From Cohaesibacter intestini (GTDB lineage Bacteria > Pseudomonadota > Alphaproteobacteria > Rhizobiales > Cohaesibacteraceae), in the NCBI RefSeq assembly GCF_003324485.1, contig NZ_QODK01000001.1, positions 682,001 to 746,000 of the forward strand: DNA of 64,000 bases. The letters are read 5' to 3'. The translations under genes were made by a program, and so were the position numbers. Numbering within the stretch: position 1 is the stretch's first letter; the number at the start of each line of letters is the position of its first letter. Shown piece by piece: positions 27,418 to 37,558 of this stretch. Below the pieces are notes generated by a model that did no database searches, had not been told where the DNA came from, and saw nothing but the letters and a program-made list of their open reading frames with translations.

Positions 27418-28401
27418 TTATGGGATCAGGATCAATGATCCGGTGGTCTTGCGGGCTTCGAGATCCGCATGGGCCTTGGCAGCATCGGCCAGCGCATATT
27501 CAGCTGGCGGGGTGATCTTGATGCCACCTGAGGCCAATGCCTCAAAGAAATCACCACTGGCGGCAGCCAGGTCTTCCGGCGTGGAAATGAAATCATAAAG
27601 GGTCGGGCGGGTGACCATCAGCGAGCCCTTGGCCCCGAGAATACCAAGATTGACCCCTTCCACCGGCCCAGACGCATTGCCATAGGAAATCAGCAGTCCG
27701 CGCGGTCGCAGGCACTCGAGGCCGTCCATGAAGGTATCCTTGCCAACCCCGTCAAAGACCACGGGCAGCTTCTCGCCTCCGGTGAATTCCAACACCCGTT
27801 CCGGAACCGATTCGGTGCGGTAATTGATGACGCAATCGCAGCCCAAGCTCTTGGCCAGTTCGGCTTTTTCCTCTGAACCGACCGTACCGATGACTTTGGC
27901 TCCGAGCGCCTTGAGCCACTGGACCGCCAGGGAGCCGACCCCACCGGCAGCAGCATGAAACAGCACGGTCTCCCCCGCTTTGACCGGATAGATCTGACGG
28001 ATAAGATATTGCACTGTCAGGCCCTTCAGCAGGGAGGCTGCCGCATCCTTGGAGGAAATCGAGGTGGGCAACAGCACGGCCACCTTTGCGTCGATCACGT
28101 GATGGGTGGCATAAGAGCCCATCGCACCGGAGCAATAGGCAACCCGGTCGCCTGCCTTGATATGAGAGACCCCTTCACCGACCGACTGGACAATGCCCGC
28201 AGCCTCGCGGCCCAACCCAGAAGGCCATTGTGGGACTGGATAAAGGCCGGAGCGGAAATAGACGTCGATGAAATTGACACCAATGGCATCATGACGGACC
28301 AGAATCTGGCCCGGCGCGAGCGCAGGAATGTCCCGTTCAACCAGCTTCATCTGGTCCGGTCCACCGGTGGCTTCGATTTCAATGCGGGACATTGTGCTCA
28401 T
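27418..28401 (-). CDS. qor: Quinone oxidoreductase, zinc-free MDR family
   Basis: NADPH-dependent reductase of the medium-chain dehydrogenase superfamily, 327 residues. The N-terminus IEIEATGGPDQMKLVERDIPA and NFIDVYFRSGLYPVP are typical of Qor. The zinc ligands of alcohol dehydrogenases are absent. The nucleotide-binding loop is HAAAGGVGSLAVQWLKALGAKVIGTVGS (AxxGGVG), followed by the NADPH-type VINYRTE segment. The ATG at 28399-28401 has GGAGGA five to eight bases upstream; upstream in-frame ATGs are less well placed. It stands alone, convergent to the CPT-like gene and divergent from the hybrid kinase. It may act on quinones or enals. Confidence 0.9.
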   Translation of the reverse strand: MSTMSRIEIEATGGPDQMKLVERDIPALAPGQILVRHDAIGVNFIDVYFRSGLYPVPQWPSGLGREAAGIVQSVGEGVSHIKAGDRVAYCSGAMGSYATHHVIDAKVAVLLPTSISSKDAAASLLKGLTVQYLIRQIYPVKAGETVLFHAAAGGVGSLAVQWLKALGAKVIGTVGSEEKAELAKSLGCDCVINYRTESVPERVLEFTGGEKLPVVFDGVGKDTFMDGLECLRPRGLLISYGNASGPVEGVNLGILGAKGSLMVTRPTLYDFISTPEDLAAASGDFFEALASGGIKITPPAEYALADAAKAHADLEARKTTGSLILIP

Positions 28402-28616
28402 GGCTTCCTCCATTGGCTTCATGACTGAGCGGTCCACTAACCTATGCAGCCTGACAGAAAATGCAATGGTAGAATCCAGCAGCCGGTCCTTTTCAGACCG
28501 TTCGTTCCACTTGCCTCTACGCTCAGCAGGCATAGCGGGCCAATTCGCACAACTGGAAAGACTTTGGTCACCGCCTTGTGCTAGAAAGTTCGAAACGTCA
28601 CCATCGGTAAGAATTC

Positions 28617-30944
28617 ATGCGTGCCCAGCCTTCCCACTCCCGACAGGATCAGCCCAAGCCATCAAGACGCCTGCGTCCCGTGCTGCTTGCATCTGGCTTT
28701 CTGGCGCTGGCCATCGGGGCCTTTGCCTTGACCCTGACGGGTCCTTGGATCTGGCTGGGAGCAAGCCTCTGGGCGCTGGCTGGGATGATTTTCATTGTGC
28801 ATCTGGTCGGCGCAGTGGGCAATCCAACACGACAACCGGACAAGGAAGCCCATCTTCAGCAGCAATTGAAGGAAATCGACCTACAATGCGAGCATTTGCA
28901 GGACCAGAATTGGGAATTGCGTGAGGCGGAGCAGAAATATCGCACCCTGCTGGATCGGCAGGACGATATCCTGCTGCATCTCGATGACAACGGGCATATT
29001 CGCTATGCCAATGATGCTTTTGAGCGGTATTTTGAGGCCAATCTCAGCCATTCACCGTTTCTTCCCGATCCCGCCAGCGGCCAATTGGTGACCGACGAGG
29101 GGGATGACCCTCACACCGGGGGACGGCATGAAGGGGAACCCTTATGGGAGCGGCAAATGCCGACCAAACAGGGCGACACCTGGTTCCGCTGGACCGAAAC
29201 CCTGATGCGCACCAATTTGCGTCAAGGGGGTGGAGACGGATTGCGCCTGCTGATTGCCCGCGACATCACCGCCTACAAACGGATGGAAGCTGCGAGCGAG
29301 GCCAAGTCGCGCTTTCTGGCGACCATCAGTCACGAAATGCGTACCCCGCTGAATGGCATTATCGGCATGGCCAATCTGCTGGATTCGACACCATTGTCTG
29401 CCGAGCAAAGCAATTACAATCAGGCTCTGCGTCAATCGGGTACCGCATTGCTGGCGCTGGTCAATGATGTGCTGGATCTGTCGCGGATCGAGGCGGGAAA
29501 GCTCACCTTGCGGTCTGAATGGACCTCGCCGGCCCGGCTGATGGAGGACGTGCTGGAGCTGCTGGCTCCGGATGCGCAGGAGAAGGGCTTGTCGGTCGCT
29601 TCCTGGGTCGGACAATCGGTGCCCGACAAGATGCTGATCGACCCGGTGCGGGTGCGGCAGATATTGGTTAATCTGCTTGGCAATGCGATCAAGTTCACGA
29701 ACGAGGGCGCAATCAACCTGTCGCTCGACTGCGAAGGTCCCTTGTTGGACGGGGAGCAGGCAACGCTGCTTTTGTCGGTCCGCGATACCGGCCCCGGCAT
29801 CAGTGAGTCCATGATTTCACGGCTGTTCGAGGAATTCGAGCAGGCGGATCAGTCCACCACCCGCCCCCATGACGGAGCGGGGCTGGGTCTGGCGATTTCC
29901 CGACGTCTGGCCCGGTTGATGGACGGTGATATTGATCTGGTCAGTAGGGTCGGCAAAGGATCCACCTTCACCCTGCGGCTGAAGGGTGATTGGCTGACAG
30001 GCGACGAACAGGATGCGGTCACCACGGACACCGGCGATGGTCACCCCCCTGTTGCGCCGCAGGAGGCGGTGTCTCTGCGCGGCCATCAATTGGTCGGCAT
30101 TGACCTGACACAGGCCGACAGCCGTGCGCTCTATGCCTATTGTCAGGACTGGGGCATCGATTTTCATCCCTTCAGCCTTGAAGACTGGCAGCAAACCGGC
30201 ACTGGCATGACCCCGGACCACCTGCTGATCAATGGGGCCGAGCCGGACAAGGTTGCCTGCATATTGGCAGGATTCGATCCTTTGCGGGGCGGCAGCCTGA
30301 CACGGCCCTTGCCGCAAAGCCGGATCATCCTGCTGGAGCCGGGAGAGCGGCGTGTCATTCCGCAAATGCGCGACAGTGGCATCACCGCCTATCTGGTCAA
30401 GCCAGTGCGGCAAAGTTCGCTATATCAGTCTCTGCTGGGGCATCCTGCCTTGCGGGCCCATCCCGATTTTCCTGACCAAACGGACCAGACCAAACGGACC
30501 GACCAGGCTGGAGGGGAAGAGACTCTTGCCCCTCCAGCCGCAGCGGCGCACATCTTGTTGGTCGAGGACAATGAAATCAACGCCTTGCTCGCCAGCACGG
30601 CGCTGCAAAAGGCTGGCATGACCATTTCCATGGCCAAGTCCGGGGAGGCGGCCCTTGAGCTATATGCCTCGGGGGCACAGTTTGATCTGGCACTGCTTGA
30701 CCTGCATATGCCGGATATGGATGGCATCACCCTGTTTGATGCGCTTGAATGTCGGGACGCGGCGCTTGGCCGCTCGATCCCAAAACTGGCTTTCACTGCT
30801 GACGCGCTGGAGGAAACCCGACAACAATGCCTCAACCATGGCTTTGGCGACTTCATCGTCAAACCCGTCGAGCCGGACACCCTTGTCGAGATCATCCGCA
30901 AAAGCCTTGGTCAGGGCGGAAGCCGTCACAATTCTGTGCTTTAG
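28617..30944 (+). CDS. Hybrid sensor histidine kinase/response regulator
   Basis: Inner-membrane hybrid kinase of 775 residues. Two closely spaced membrane helices (about 22-41 and 46-66) leave almost no periplasmic sensor, so the signal is probably cytoplasmic or in the membrane. A short coiled coil leads to a PAS domain (about 105-220, starting at EAEQKYRTLLDRQDDILLHLD). HisKA has ATISHEMRTPLNGIIG (His239), and the ATPase domain has NLLGNAIKF, DTGPGIS and GAGLGLAIS. A middle segment (about 480-615) resembles a degenerate receiver, and the true receiver at the end carries LLVEDNEIN and LLDLHMPDMDG (Asp695). There is no HPt domain and no neighbouring regulator. Confidence 0.9.
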   Translation: MRAQPSHSRQDQPKPSRRLRPVLLASGFLALAIGAFALTLTGPWIWLGASLWALAGMIFIVHLVGAVGNPTRQPDKEAHLQQQLKEIDLQCEHLQDQNWELREAEQKYRTLLDRQDDILLHLDDNGHIRYANDAFERYFEANLSHSPFLPDPASGQLVTDEGDDPHTGGRHEGEPLWERQMPTKQGDTWFRWTETLMRTNLRQGGGDGLRLLIARDITAYKRMEAASEAKSRFLATISHEMRTPLNGIIGMANLLDSTPLSAEQSNYNQALRQSGTALLALVNDVLDLSRIEAGKLTLRSEWTSPARLMEDVLELLAPDAQEKGLSVASWVGQSVPDKMLIDPVRVRQILVNLLGNAIKFTNEGAINLSLDCEGPLLDGEQATLLLSVRDTGPGISESMISRLFEEFEQADQSTTRPHDGAGLGLAISRRLARLMDGDIDLVSRVGKGSTFTLRLKGDWLTGDEQDAVTTDTGDGHPPVAPQEAVSLRGHQLVGIDLTQADSRALYAYCQDWGIDFHPFSLEDWQQTGTGMTPDHLLINGAEPDKVACILAGFDPLRGGSLTRPLPQSRIILLEPGERRVIPQMRDSGITAYLVKPVRQSSLYQSLLGHPALRAHPDFPDQTDQTKRTDQAGGEETLAPPAAAAHILLVEDNEINALLASTALQKAGMTISMAKSGEAALELYASGAQFDLALLDLHMPDMDGITLFDALECRDAALGRSIPKLAFTADALEETRQQCLNHGFGDFIVKPVEPDTLVEIIRKSLGQGGSRHNSVL

Positions 30945-31123
30945 GGATGCTATCGCTCCGCGAAAAGCAGCAACAACCAGTTTGCTTGCCTCGGTGACGG
31001 ACATGGGCGACCATTTTGACACAAATAGTTGCAGACATCCCGAAAACAAGGCACAAATCTGATAGCGAAGCGCCGTCACCGCGAATCAAAAATGAAATGA
31101 CGGAATGAAGGGGAAACGACCCA

Positions 31124-32095
31124 ATGGCGATGCTGGACAAAGAGCTCTCAGCCTTCCCTAATGGTGCGCAGAATGGCAAATCCTCGTTTATGACGCCCGA
31201 CTTGCCAAAGAAGATTCTCGCAGCCCTCAGGCGCAATCGCCTGCGTGATGGTCGACCAATCAGCTCGATGCCGATCACGCTGGGACGGGTTGGCTCGCTG
31301 GAAATTCGCCTCGCACAGACCGAGGGGGAAATCCGCAAGGCCCAACGCCTGCGTTACAAGGTCTTCTACAAGGAAATGGCGGCCAAGCCCGACAGTCACA
31401 CCAAATTCACCCGTCGGGATGCGGATGCGTTTGATGCCATTTGCGATCATCTTCTGGTGCTCGATCATGAACCACCAAAGAAGAAGTTCCGACGCCAGGA
31501 ACCACGTATCGTTGGCACCTATCGCCTGCTGCGACAGGAAATGGCCAATCTCTATGGTGGCTTCTACTCGGCCAACGAGTTCAACATCCAGCCAATTCTT
31601 GATGCCCATCCCGAGCATCGTTTTCTGGAGCTTGGCCGCTCCTGCGTGCTGAAGGATTATCGCACCAAACGCACCATCGAACTGCTCTGGCAGGGCATTT
31701 GGGCCTATGTCCAGATCCACAAGATCGATGTGATGATCGGCTGCGCTTCCCTGTCCGGAACGGATCCGAAAGAACTGGCCGAGCCGCTGACTTTCCTGTC
31801 CAAGGTGGGCAAACCTCCCAAAGACTGGAAAGTGGAAGCCTGGCCGCATATCCGCGTGCCACTGGCTCAGGCAGACCCGGACGCAATCAATGACAAGCAG
31901 GCGTTGCGTCAGCTGCCGCCGTTGCTCAAGGCCTATATGCGCATTGGCTGCTACTTTGGTGAAAGCGCCATGGTGGATCACCAGTTTGGCACCACCGATG
32001 TCTTCATCATCATGCCTATCGAGAATATCGATCCGAAATATGTGCAGCATTACAGCACATCCCATGTGCAGGATGCGGTTGCGCAACATAACTGA
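31124..32095 (+). CDS. olsB: Ornithine-acyl-ACP N-acyltransferase
   Basis: Acyltransferase that adds a 3-hydroxyacyl chain to ornithine, the first step of phosphorus-free ornithine lipid synthesis. The 323-residue protein has the GNAT-like core of the OlsB family: LEIRLAQTEGEIRKAQRLRYKVFYKEM (about 58-84), the acidic DADAFDAICDHLLVLDH, RIVGTYRLLRQEMAN and FLELGRSCVLKDYRTKRTIELLW. The long ending includes LPPLLKAYMRIGCYFGE and VFIIMPIENI. AAGGGG about ten bases upstream supports the ATG. It lies next to the malic enzyme gene, as I recall for Sinorhizobium. An OlsA-like acyltransferase gene for the second step is 15 kb away in this window. Confidence 0.9.
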   Translation: MAMLDKELSAFPNGAQNGKSSFMTPDLPKKILAALRRNRLRDGRPISSMPITLGRVGSLEIRLAQTEGEIRKAQRLRYKVFYKEMAAKPDSHTKFTRRDADAFDAICDHLLVLDHEPPKKKFRRQEPRIVGTYRLLRQEMANLYGGFYSANEFNIQPILDAHPEHRFLELGRSCVLKDYRTKRTIELLWQGIWAYVQIHKIDVMIGCASLSGTDPKELAEPLTFLSKVGKPPKDWKVEAWPHIRVPLAQADPDAINDKQALRQLPPLLKAYMRIGCYFGESAMVDHQFGTTDVFIIMPIENIDPKYVQHYSTSHVQDAVAQHN

Positions 32096-32126
32096 GGGCA
32101 TGCCTCAATCCGGTGCTACGACACAC

Positions 32127-32156
32127 AAAAGGCCGCTCGAACGAGCGGCCTTTTTT
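32127..32156. terminator. Bidirectional terminator between olsB and the malic enzyme gene
   Basis: GGCCGCTCG (32131-32139) pairs perfectly with CGAGCGGCC (32142-32150) around a two-base loop, with AAAA before and TTTTTT after, so it reads as an intrinsic terminator from both sides. The flanking genes converge. Confidence 0.92.
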
Positions 32157-32188
32157 ATTTTTGATCTCATGGACCGGTATGCCTGACA

Positions 32189-34468
32189 TCAGGATCCGAG
32201 ATTGTAGGCGGCAAGGGCTGCCATATTGACAATCTCGACGTCGGTCGCACCAAGCGGCAAGATCTGCACCGGCTTGTCGAGGCCGACCAGCAGCGGACCG
32301 AGAAGGGTCGCACCGCCCAACTCCTGCAGCATCTTGGTGGAGATGGAGGCTGCGTGGAAGGCAGGCATGACCAGCACGTTGGCCGGTTCCGACAGACGAC
32401 AGAACGGATAGGCGGCCATCAAGTCGCCATTCAGAGCGACATCGGCAGCCATTTCTCCATCATACTCAAAATCGACGCGGCGACGATCGAGGATACGCAC
32501 CGCATCGCGCAGATTGTCCGAGCGCTCCCCTTCCGGATGACCAAAGGTGGAATAGGCCAGCATGGCGACGCGCGGCTCAATGCCGAGCTTGCGGGCAACA
32601 CCGGAGGCTTCCTCGGCAATGTCGGCCAGCTCTTCAGCGGTCGGCATGTCGTGGACGGCTGTGTCGGTCACCAGCACCGTGCGATCCTTGCAAAGCGCAA
32701 TCGTCACACCGACCACCCGATGGCCGGGCCGCGGGTCGATGACCTTCTGGACATCCTCGAGCACGACGGAATAGTTCCTCGTGACACCGGAGACCATGGC
32801 ATCGGCATCGCCCATGGCAACGATGGACGCAGCAAAGATGTTGCGGTCACTGTTCACCATGCGCAGACAGTCGCGATAGAGATAGCCCTTGCGCTGCAGG
32901 CGACGATAGAGATTGTCGGCATAATCCTCGACGCGGGTCGACAGGCGGGCATTGACCAGTTCGATCCCCGGACGGTTGATTTCGATGCCCGCTTCCTCGG
33001 CTCGTCTGCGAATTTTGTCGTCACGCCCGACCAGCACCGCTGTGCCGAGCTCTTCATTGACGAAGGACACCGCTGCGCGGATGACCTGCTCCTCCTCACC
33101 CTCGGTGAAGACCACCCGGCGCGGATTGCGGCGCACCCGGCTATAGACGCGCTGGAGCGTGGAGGCGAGCGGGTCCCGACGGGCACTCAATTGCTGGGCA
33201 TAGGATTGCAGATCGACCAGCGGGCGGCGCGCCACACCGCTTTCCATGGCAGCGCGGGCCACGGCCGGTGGAATCGAAGAGATCAACCGCGGATCGAACG
33301 GCACCGGAATGATATAGTCCGGGCCAAATTTCGGCCGATTGCCCTGATAGGCGTGAGCGACTTCGTCGGGCACATCCTCACGGGCGAGATCTGCCAAGGC
33401 TCGGGCAGCGGCGATTTTCATCGCGTCGTTGATTTCGGTCGCCCGCACATCAAGCGCACCGCGGAAGATGTAAGGGAAGCCAAGCACATTGTTGACCTGG
33501 TTGGGATAGTCCGAGCGACCGGTGGCGACAATCGCGTCATCGCGCACGGCCTGTACCTCTTCCGGGGTGATCTCCGGATCCGGGTTGGCCATGGCAAAGA
33601 TGATCGGATTGGGTCCCATGACGGCAACCATCTCCGGCGTCAGCGCGCCCTTGACGGAGACGCCGAAGAAGACGTCGGCCCCTTTCAGGGCTTCTTCCAG
33701 AGAGCGGGCATCGGTCTTGACCGCGTGCGCCGACTTCCACTGATTCATGCCTTCCTTGCGGCCCTGATAGATGGGACCCTTGGTATCACACAGAATGACA
33801 TTCTCGTGGGGCACACCCATCGCCTTGATCAGCTCGATGCAGGCGATGCCAGCGGCACCGGCGCCGTTACAGACCAGCTTGATATCCTTGATGTTGCGGT
33901 TGGTCAGGTGCAGCGCGTTGAACAGACCGGCGGCGGCAATGATCGCCGTGCCATGCTGATCGTCATGGAAGACCGGAATATCCATGACTTCCTTCAGCTT
34001 CTGTTCGATGATGAAGCATTCCGGCGCCTTGATGTCTTCAAGGTTGATGCCACCGAAGGACGGTCCAAGATGGCGAACCGCTTCGATAAAGACATCCGCG
34101 TCCTGAGCATCCACTTCCAGATCGATGGAATCAATGTCGGCGAAGCGCTTGAACAAAACGGCCTTGCCTTCCATCACCGGCTTGGAGGCCAGCGCCCCCA
34201 GATTGCCTAGGCCAAGAATTGCGGACCCGTTGGAAATCACGGCCACAAGATTGCCGCGCGCGGTATAGTCAAAGGCGGTTGAGGGATCTTCGGCAATCGC
34301 GCGAACGGGGGCCGCCACGCCGGGCGAATAGGCCAGCGACAGATCGCGCTGAGTCGCCATCGGCTTTGAGGCCACGATTTCGATTTTGCCGGGACGGCCT
34401 TTTTGGTGAAAAATCAGCGCTTCTTCGTCGGTTACGGAAACGCCTGCCTTTACATTGTCATCACCCAC
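32189..34468 (-). CDS. maeB: NADP-dependent malic enzyme with C-terminal PTA-like domain
   Basis: Decarboxylates malate to pyruvate with NADP, supplying pyruvate and NADPH on C4-acid growth. The product is 759 residues in two parts. The malic enzyme half (to about 430) has [59 protein letters not shown] and [15 protein letters not shown]. The phosphotransacetylase-like half starts near [18 protein letters not shown]; it is known to affect oligomerisation and regulation rather than transfer acetyl. The start is the GTG at 34466-34468, with GGAGGAG six bases upstream. It is the type called Tme in rhizobia. It is divergent from mutS. Confidence 0.94.
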   Translation of the reverse strand: MGDDNVKAGVSVTDEEALIFHQKGRPGKIEIVASKPMATQRDLSLAYSPGVAAPVRAIAEDPSTAFDYTARGNLVAVISNGSAILGLGNLGALASKPVMEGKAVLFKRFADIDSIDLEVDAQDADVFIEAVRHLGPSFGGINLEDIKAPECFIIEQKLKEVMDIPVFHDDQHGTAIIAAAGLFNALHLTNRNIKDIKLVCNGAGAAGIACIELIKAMGVPHENVILCDTKGPIYQGRKEGMNQWKSAHAVKTDARSLEEALKGADVFFGVSVKGALTPEMVAVMGPNPIIFAMANPDPEITPEEVQAVRDDAIVATGRSDYPNQVNNVLGFPYIFRGALDVRATEINDAMKIAAARALADLAREDVPDEVAHAYQGNRPKFGPDYIIPVPFDPRLISSIPPAVARAAMESGVARRPLVDLQSYAQQLSARRDPLASTLQRVYSRVRRNPRRVVFTEGEEEQVIRAAVSFVNEELGTAVLVGRDDKIRRRAEEAGIEINRPGIELVNARLSTRVEDYADNLYRRLQRKGYLYRDCLRMVNSDRNIFAASIVAMGDADAMVSGVTRNYSVVLEDVQKVIDPRPGHRVVGVTIALCKDRTVLVTDTAVHDMPTAEELADIAEEASGVARKLGIEPRVAMLAYSTFGHPEGERSDNLRDAVRILDRRRVDFEYDGEMAADVALNGDLMAAYPFCRLSEPANVLVMPAFHAASISTKMLQELGGATLLGPLLVGLDKPVQILPLGATDVEIVNMAALAAYNLGS

Positions 34469-34732
34469 TGTGTACTCCTCCGGTCTTGATGCACCCGTTG
34501 TGCAAGCGGGCACTGGTCCTCCCATTTTCGAGATTCTACTTGCAGATTTTCGAAAATAGTATCACTGGCAGTTATGCACATTAACGCGTCATGGCCAACT
34601 AACAATCTGGCTATTTGGCCCAGTCTGTGGTCTCGGTCCTTGAGGATTGTTAAGTTGCCGCAATCCGTACAAAACAGAGTCGCCCTGACAACCACATTAT
34701 TGAAAGCCTCAAACAGGAAGTCCAGTAAGTAG

Positions 34733-37447
34733 ATGTCCGAAGAGACGCACAACAAAGCCGCCAGCGCCGAGACTAGCAAGTCTACCCACAAGCCAACGCC
34801 GATGATGGAGCAGTTTCTCGAAATCAAAACGGCCAATCCGGAAAGCCTACTCTTCTATCGCATGGGCGATTTCTATGAGTTGTTCTTTGAGGATGCGGTT
34901 GAAGCCTCCAAGGCACTCGGTATTACCCTGACCAAGCGCGGCAAGCATCTGGGTGATGATATCCCGATGTGCGGCGTACCGGTTCATGCGGCCGAAGGCT
35001 ATCTCGAGCGACTGATTGCCCTTGGCTACAAGGTGGCCGTCTGCGAGCAGACCGAAGATCCGGCAGAAGCCAAGAAGCGCGGGTCAAAATCGGTGGTGCG
35101 CCGGGATGTGGTGCGGCTGGTGACGCCGGGCACCCTGACTGAGGACAGTCTGCTGGATGCGTCCAGCTCGAACTATCTGGCAGCCATCGCCCGCGTGAAA
35201 AAGGGGGAGGATGGACATCTTTATGGCCTTTCCTGGCTGGAAATGTCGACCGGCGATTATGGCGTTCTGGAGCTTGATCAACTGCGACTGGGGGCCGAAC
35301 TGGCGCGGCTTGATCCACGCGAGGTGATTGTCGCTGACCATATGTTGGGCGAACAGGATATCCGGCCGTTGCAGGATATGCTGCGGGCGAGTTTCTCACC
35401 GGTGCCTCGAGCCTTTTTTGACGGGGCGAGCGCCGAACGCCGCCTGCTGGATTATTTTGGCCTGTCGACCCTTGATGGCCATGGGCACTTCGAGCGGGTC
35501 GAGCTGATGGCGGCGAGTGCCGTGCTGGCCTATGTCGAGAAGACCCAGTTGGGGGCACGACCACCCCTGTCGCCGCCGGAGCGAGACTTGTCCAACCGGA
35601 CCATGTCGATCGATGCGGCCACCCGCGCCAATCTGGAGCTGGTGCGCACCTTGTCCGGCGACAAGAAAGGCAGTCTTCTGTCGGTCATCGACCGGACGGT
35701 GACGGGTGGCGGGTCACGCCTCTTGGCGGCGCGCCTTGCTGCCCCTCTGGCGCAACTTGATGAGATTCTGGCGCGGCAGGACTCTGTCGCCTGGTGTCTG
35801 GAACAGACGGGCCTGAGGGACGACTTGCGCGACGCGCTGAAAGCCACGCCGGATATGCCACGATCCCTGTCCCGTCTGTCGCTTGATCGCGGCGGGCCGC
35901 GGGATCTGGGGACCATACGCAGTGGTTTCGGGGCAATTTTCACCATTCTGTCGCAGATCGCCAGCCATGTGGGGGCTGAAGCCCTGCCCACTGAGCTGGC
36001 TGAGGCGCGCGAGGCGCTTGGCGCCATGCCGGAAAAGCTGGGTCTGCTCTTGTCCGCAGCTTTGGTCGACGAATTGCCCTTGCAAAAGCGTGATGGCGGC
36101 TTCGTTCGTGAAGGCTATGATGCCAGCCTTGATGAATTGCGCGCTTTGCGCGACCAAAGCCGGCGGGTGATTGCCTCCCTGCAGGCCCAGTATGCGGAGC
36201 AGACCGGGATCAAGGCACTGAAGGTCAAGCACAACAATGTGCTGGGCTATTTTGTCGAGGTGACCGCCAACCATGCGGACAAGATGATGTCCGAGCCAAT
36301 CAATGAGACCTATATTCATCGCCAGACATTGGCCAATGTGGTGCGTTTCACCACCACCGAGCTGGCCGATCTGGAGGCACGGATCGCATCTGCCGGGGCA
36401 AAGGCAATCGCCATTGAGCTGTCGATCTTTGAGCGCCTGCGCGATGACATTCTGGCGGCCTCGCCGATGATCCAGCAGGCAGCCCACGCGCTGGCGGTGC
36501 TTGATGTGTCTGCGGCGCTGGCGACCCTTGCGGACGAGCAGAATTACAGCCGTCCGAAAATGGACAACAGCCTTGCCTTCCGGGTGGAGAATGGCCGCCA
36601 TCCGGTGGTCGAAGTGGCTCTGGCGCGGGACGGAGGCGAGCAGTTTGTCGCCAATGATTGCGATCTCGGCCCCGACAACAGCCAACAGAATGGCAAAATC
36701 TGGCTGATGACCGGTCCCAACATGGCCGGTAAGTCGACTTTCCTGAGGCAGAATGCGCTGATTGCGATCCTTGCCCAGATGGGAGCTTTTGTGCCCGCCA
36801 AGGACGCTCATATCGGTCTGATTGACCGGCTCTTCTCGCGCGTCGGCGCGGCGGATGATCTGGCGCGCGGGCGCTCGACCTTCATGGTGGAAATGGTAGA
36901 AACCGCTGCCATTCTCAATCAGGCCGGGGAACGGTCCCTTGTCATTCTGGATGAAATTGGCCGTGGCACGGCAACGTTCGATGGCCTGTCCATCGCCTGG
37001 GCAACAATCGAAAGCCTGCATGAGGTTAATCGCTCGCGGGCCCTGTTCGCCACCCATTATCATGAATTGACGGTGCTGCATGAGAAGCTCGATCGGCTGA
37101 TGAATGCCACCGTACGGGTGAAGGAATGGCAGGGAGACGTGGTCTTTCTGCATGAAATCGTGCCCGGCGCTGCAGACCGCTCCTATGGCATTCAGGTGGC
37201 CAAGCTTGCCGGTTTGCCAGATACGGTGATCCATCGAGCGCGCGATGTGCTGGAGCATCTGGAAGAAGGGGACCGGCAATCACCCGCCATGACCATTGAT
37301 GATCTGCCTCTTTTTTCGGCACCTGCCCAAGAAGTGGTCAAGCCTCAGGTGGATGCCTTGCGGGAGAAACTGGAGACCATTGACCCGGACGATCTTAGTC
37401 CGCGCGAAGCCCATGAAGCGCTCTATCGGCTGAAAGCCCTCATCTGA
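34733..37447 (+). CDS. mutS: DNA mismatch repair protein MutS
   Basis: Recognises base mismatches and small loops and recruits MutL. The product is 904 residues. The mismatch-binding domain begins [34 protein letters not shown] and includes the Phe-Tyr-Glu wedge motif. The core and lever domains contain [10 protein letters not shown]. The ATPase carries Walker [16 protein letters not shown] (about 659-673), the [20 protein letters not shown] loop, Walker [18 protein letters not shown] and [10 protein letters not shown]. The helix-turn-helix dimer end is complete ([16 protein letters not shown]). The start is the first ATG; the ribosome site is weak. glnD follows, a rhizobial arrangement. Confidence 0.98.
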   Translation: MSEETHNKAASAETSKSTHKPTPMMEQFLEIKTANPESLLFYRMGDFYELFFEDAVEASKALGITLTKRGKHLGDDIPMCGVPVHAAEGYLERLIALGYKVAVCEQTEDPAEAKKRGSKSVVRRDVVRLVTPGTLTEDSLLDASSSNYLAAIARVKKGEDGHLYGLSWLEMSTGDYGVLELDQLRLGAELARLDPREVIVADHMLGEQDIRPLQDMLRASFSPVPRAFFDGASAERRLLDYFGLSTLDGHGHFERVELMAASAVLAYVEKTQLGARPPLSPPERDLSNRTMSIDAATRANLELVRTLSGDKKGSLLSVIDRTVTGGGSRLLAARLAAPLAQLDEILARQDSVAWCLEQTGLRDDLRDALKATPDMPRSLSRLSLDRGGPRDLGTIRSGFGAIFTILSQIASHVGAEALPTELAEAREALGAMPEKLGLLLSAALVDELPLQKRDGGFVREGYDASLDELRALRDQSRRVIASLQAQYAEQTGIKALKVKHNNVLGYFVEVTANHADKMMSEPINETYIHRQTLANVVRFTTTELADLEARIASAGAKAIAIELSIFERLRDDILAASPMIQQAAHALAVLDVSAALATLADEQNYSRPKMDNSLAFRVENGRHPVVEVALARDGGEQFVANDCDLGPDNSQQNGKIWLMTGPNMAGKSTFLRQNALIAILAQMGAFVPAKDAHIGLIDRLFSRVGAADDLARGRSTFMVEMVETAAILNQAGERSLVILDEIGRGTATFDGLSIAWATIESLHEVNRSRALFATHYHELTVLHEKLDRLMNATVRVKEWQGDVVFLHEIVPGAADRSYGIQVAKLAGLPDTVIHRARDVLEHLEEGDRQSPAMTIDDLPLFSAPAQEVVKPQVDALREKLETIDPDDLSPREAHEALYRLKALI

Positions 37448-37558
37448 GGGGATCTGACGTCCAGATCAAGGCTCCTTGCGGCTGGGAGCCTTGACGATGG
37501 TGCATGGGCGGCGCACATTGGCGCAAGACTTGCTTGACTGCACAGCTCGAAGAGAAGC

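Noticed and set aside
32354-34210. 618-codon open frame antisense to the malic enzyme gene
   Set aside because: The malic enzyme and PTA-like motifs are unambiguous on the minus strand; the antisense product has no family features.
35714-37279. 521-codon open frame antisense to mutS
   Set aside because: It lies opposite the MutS ATPase domain and has no independent support.
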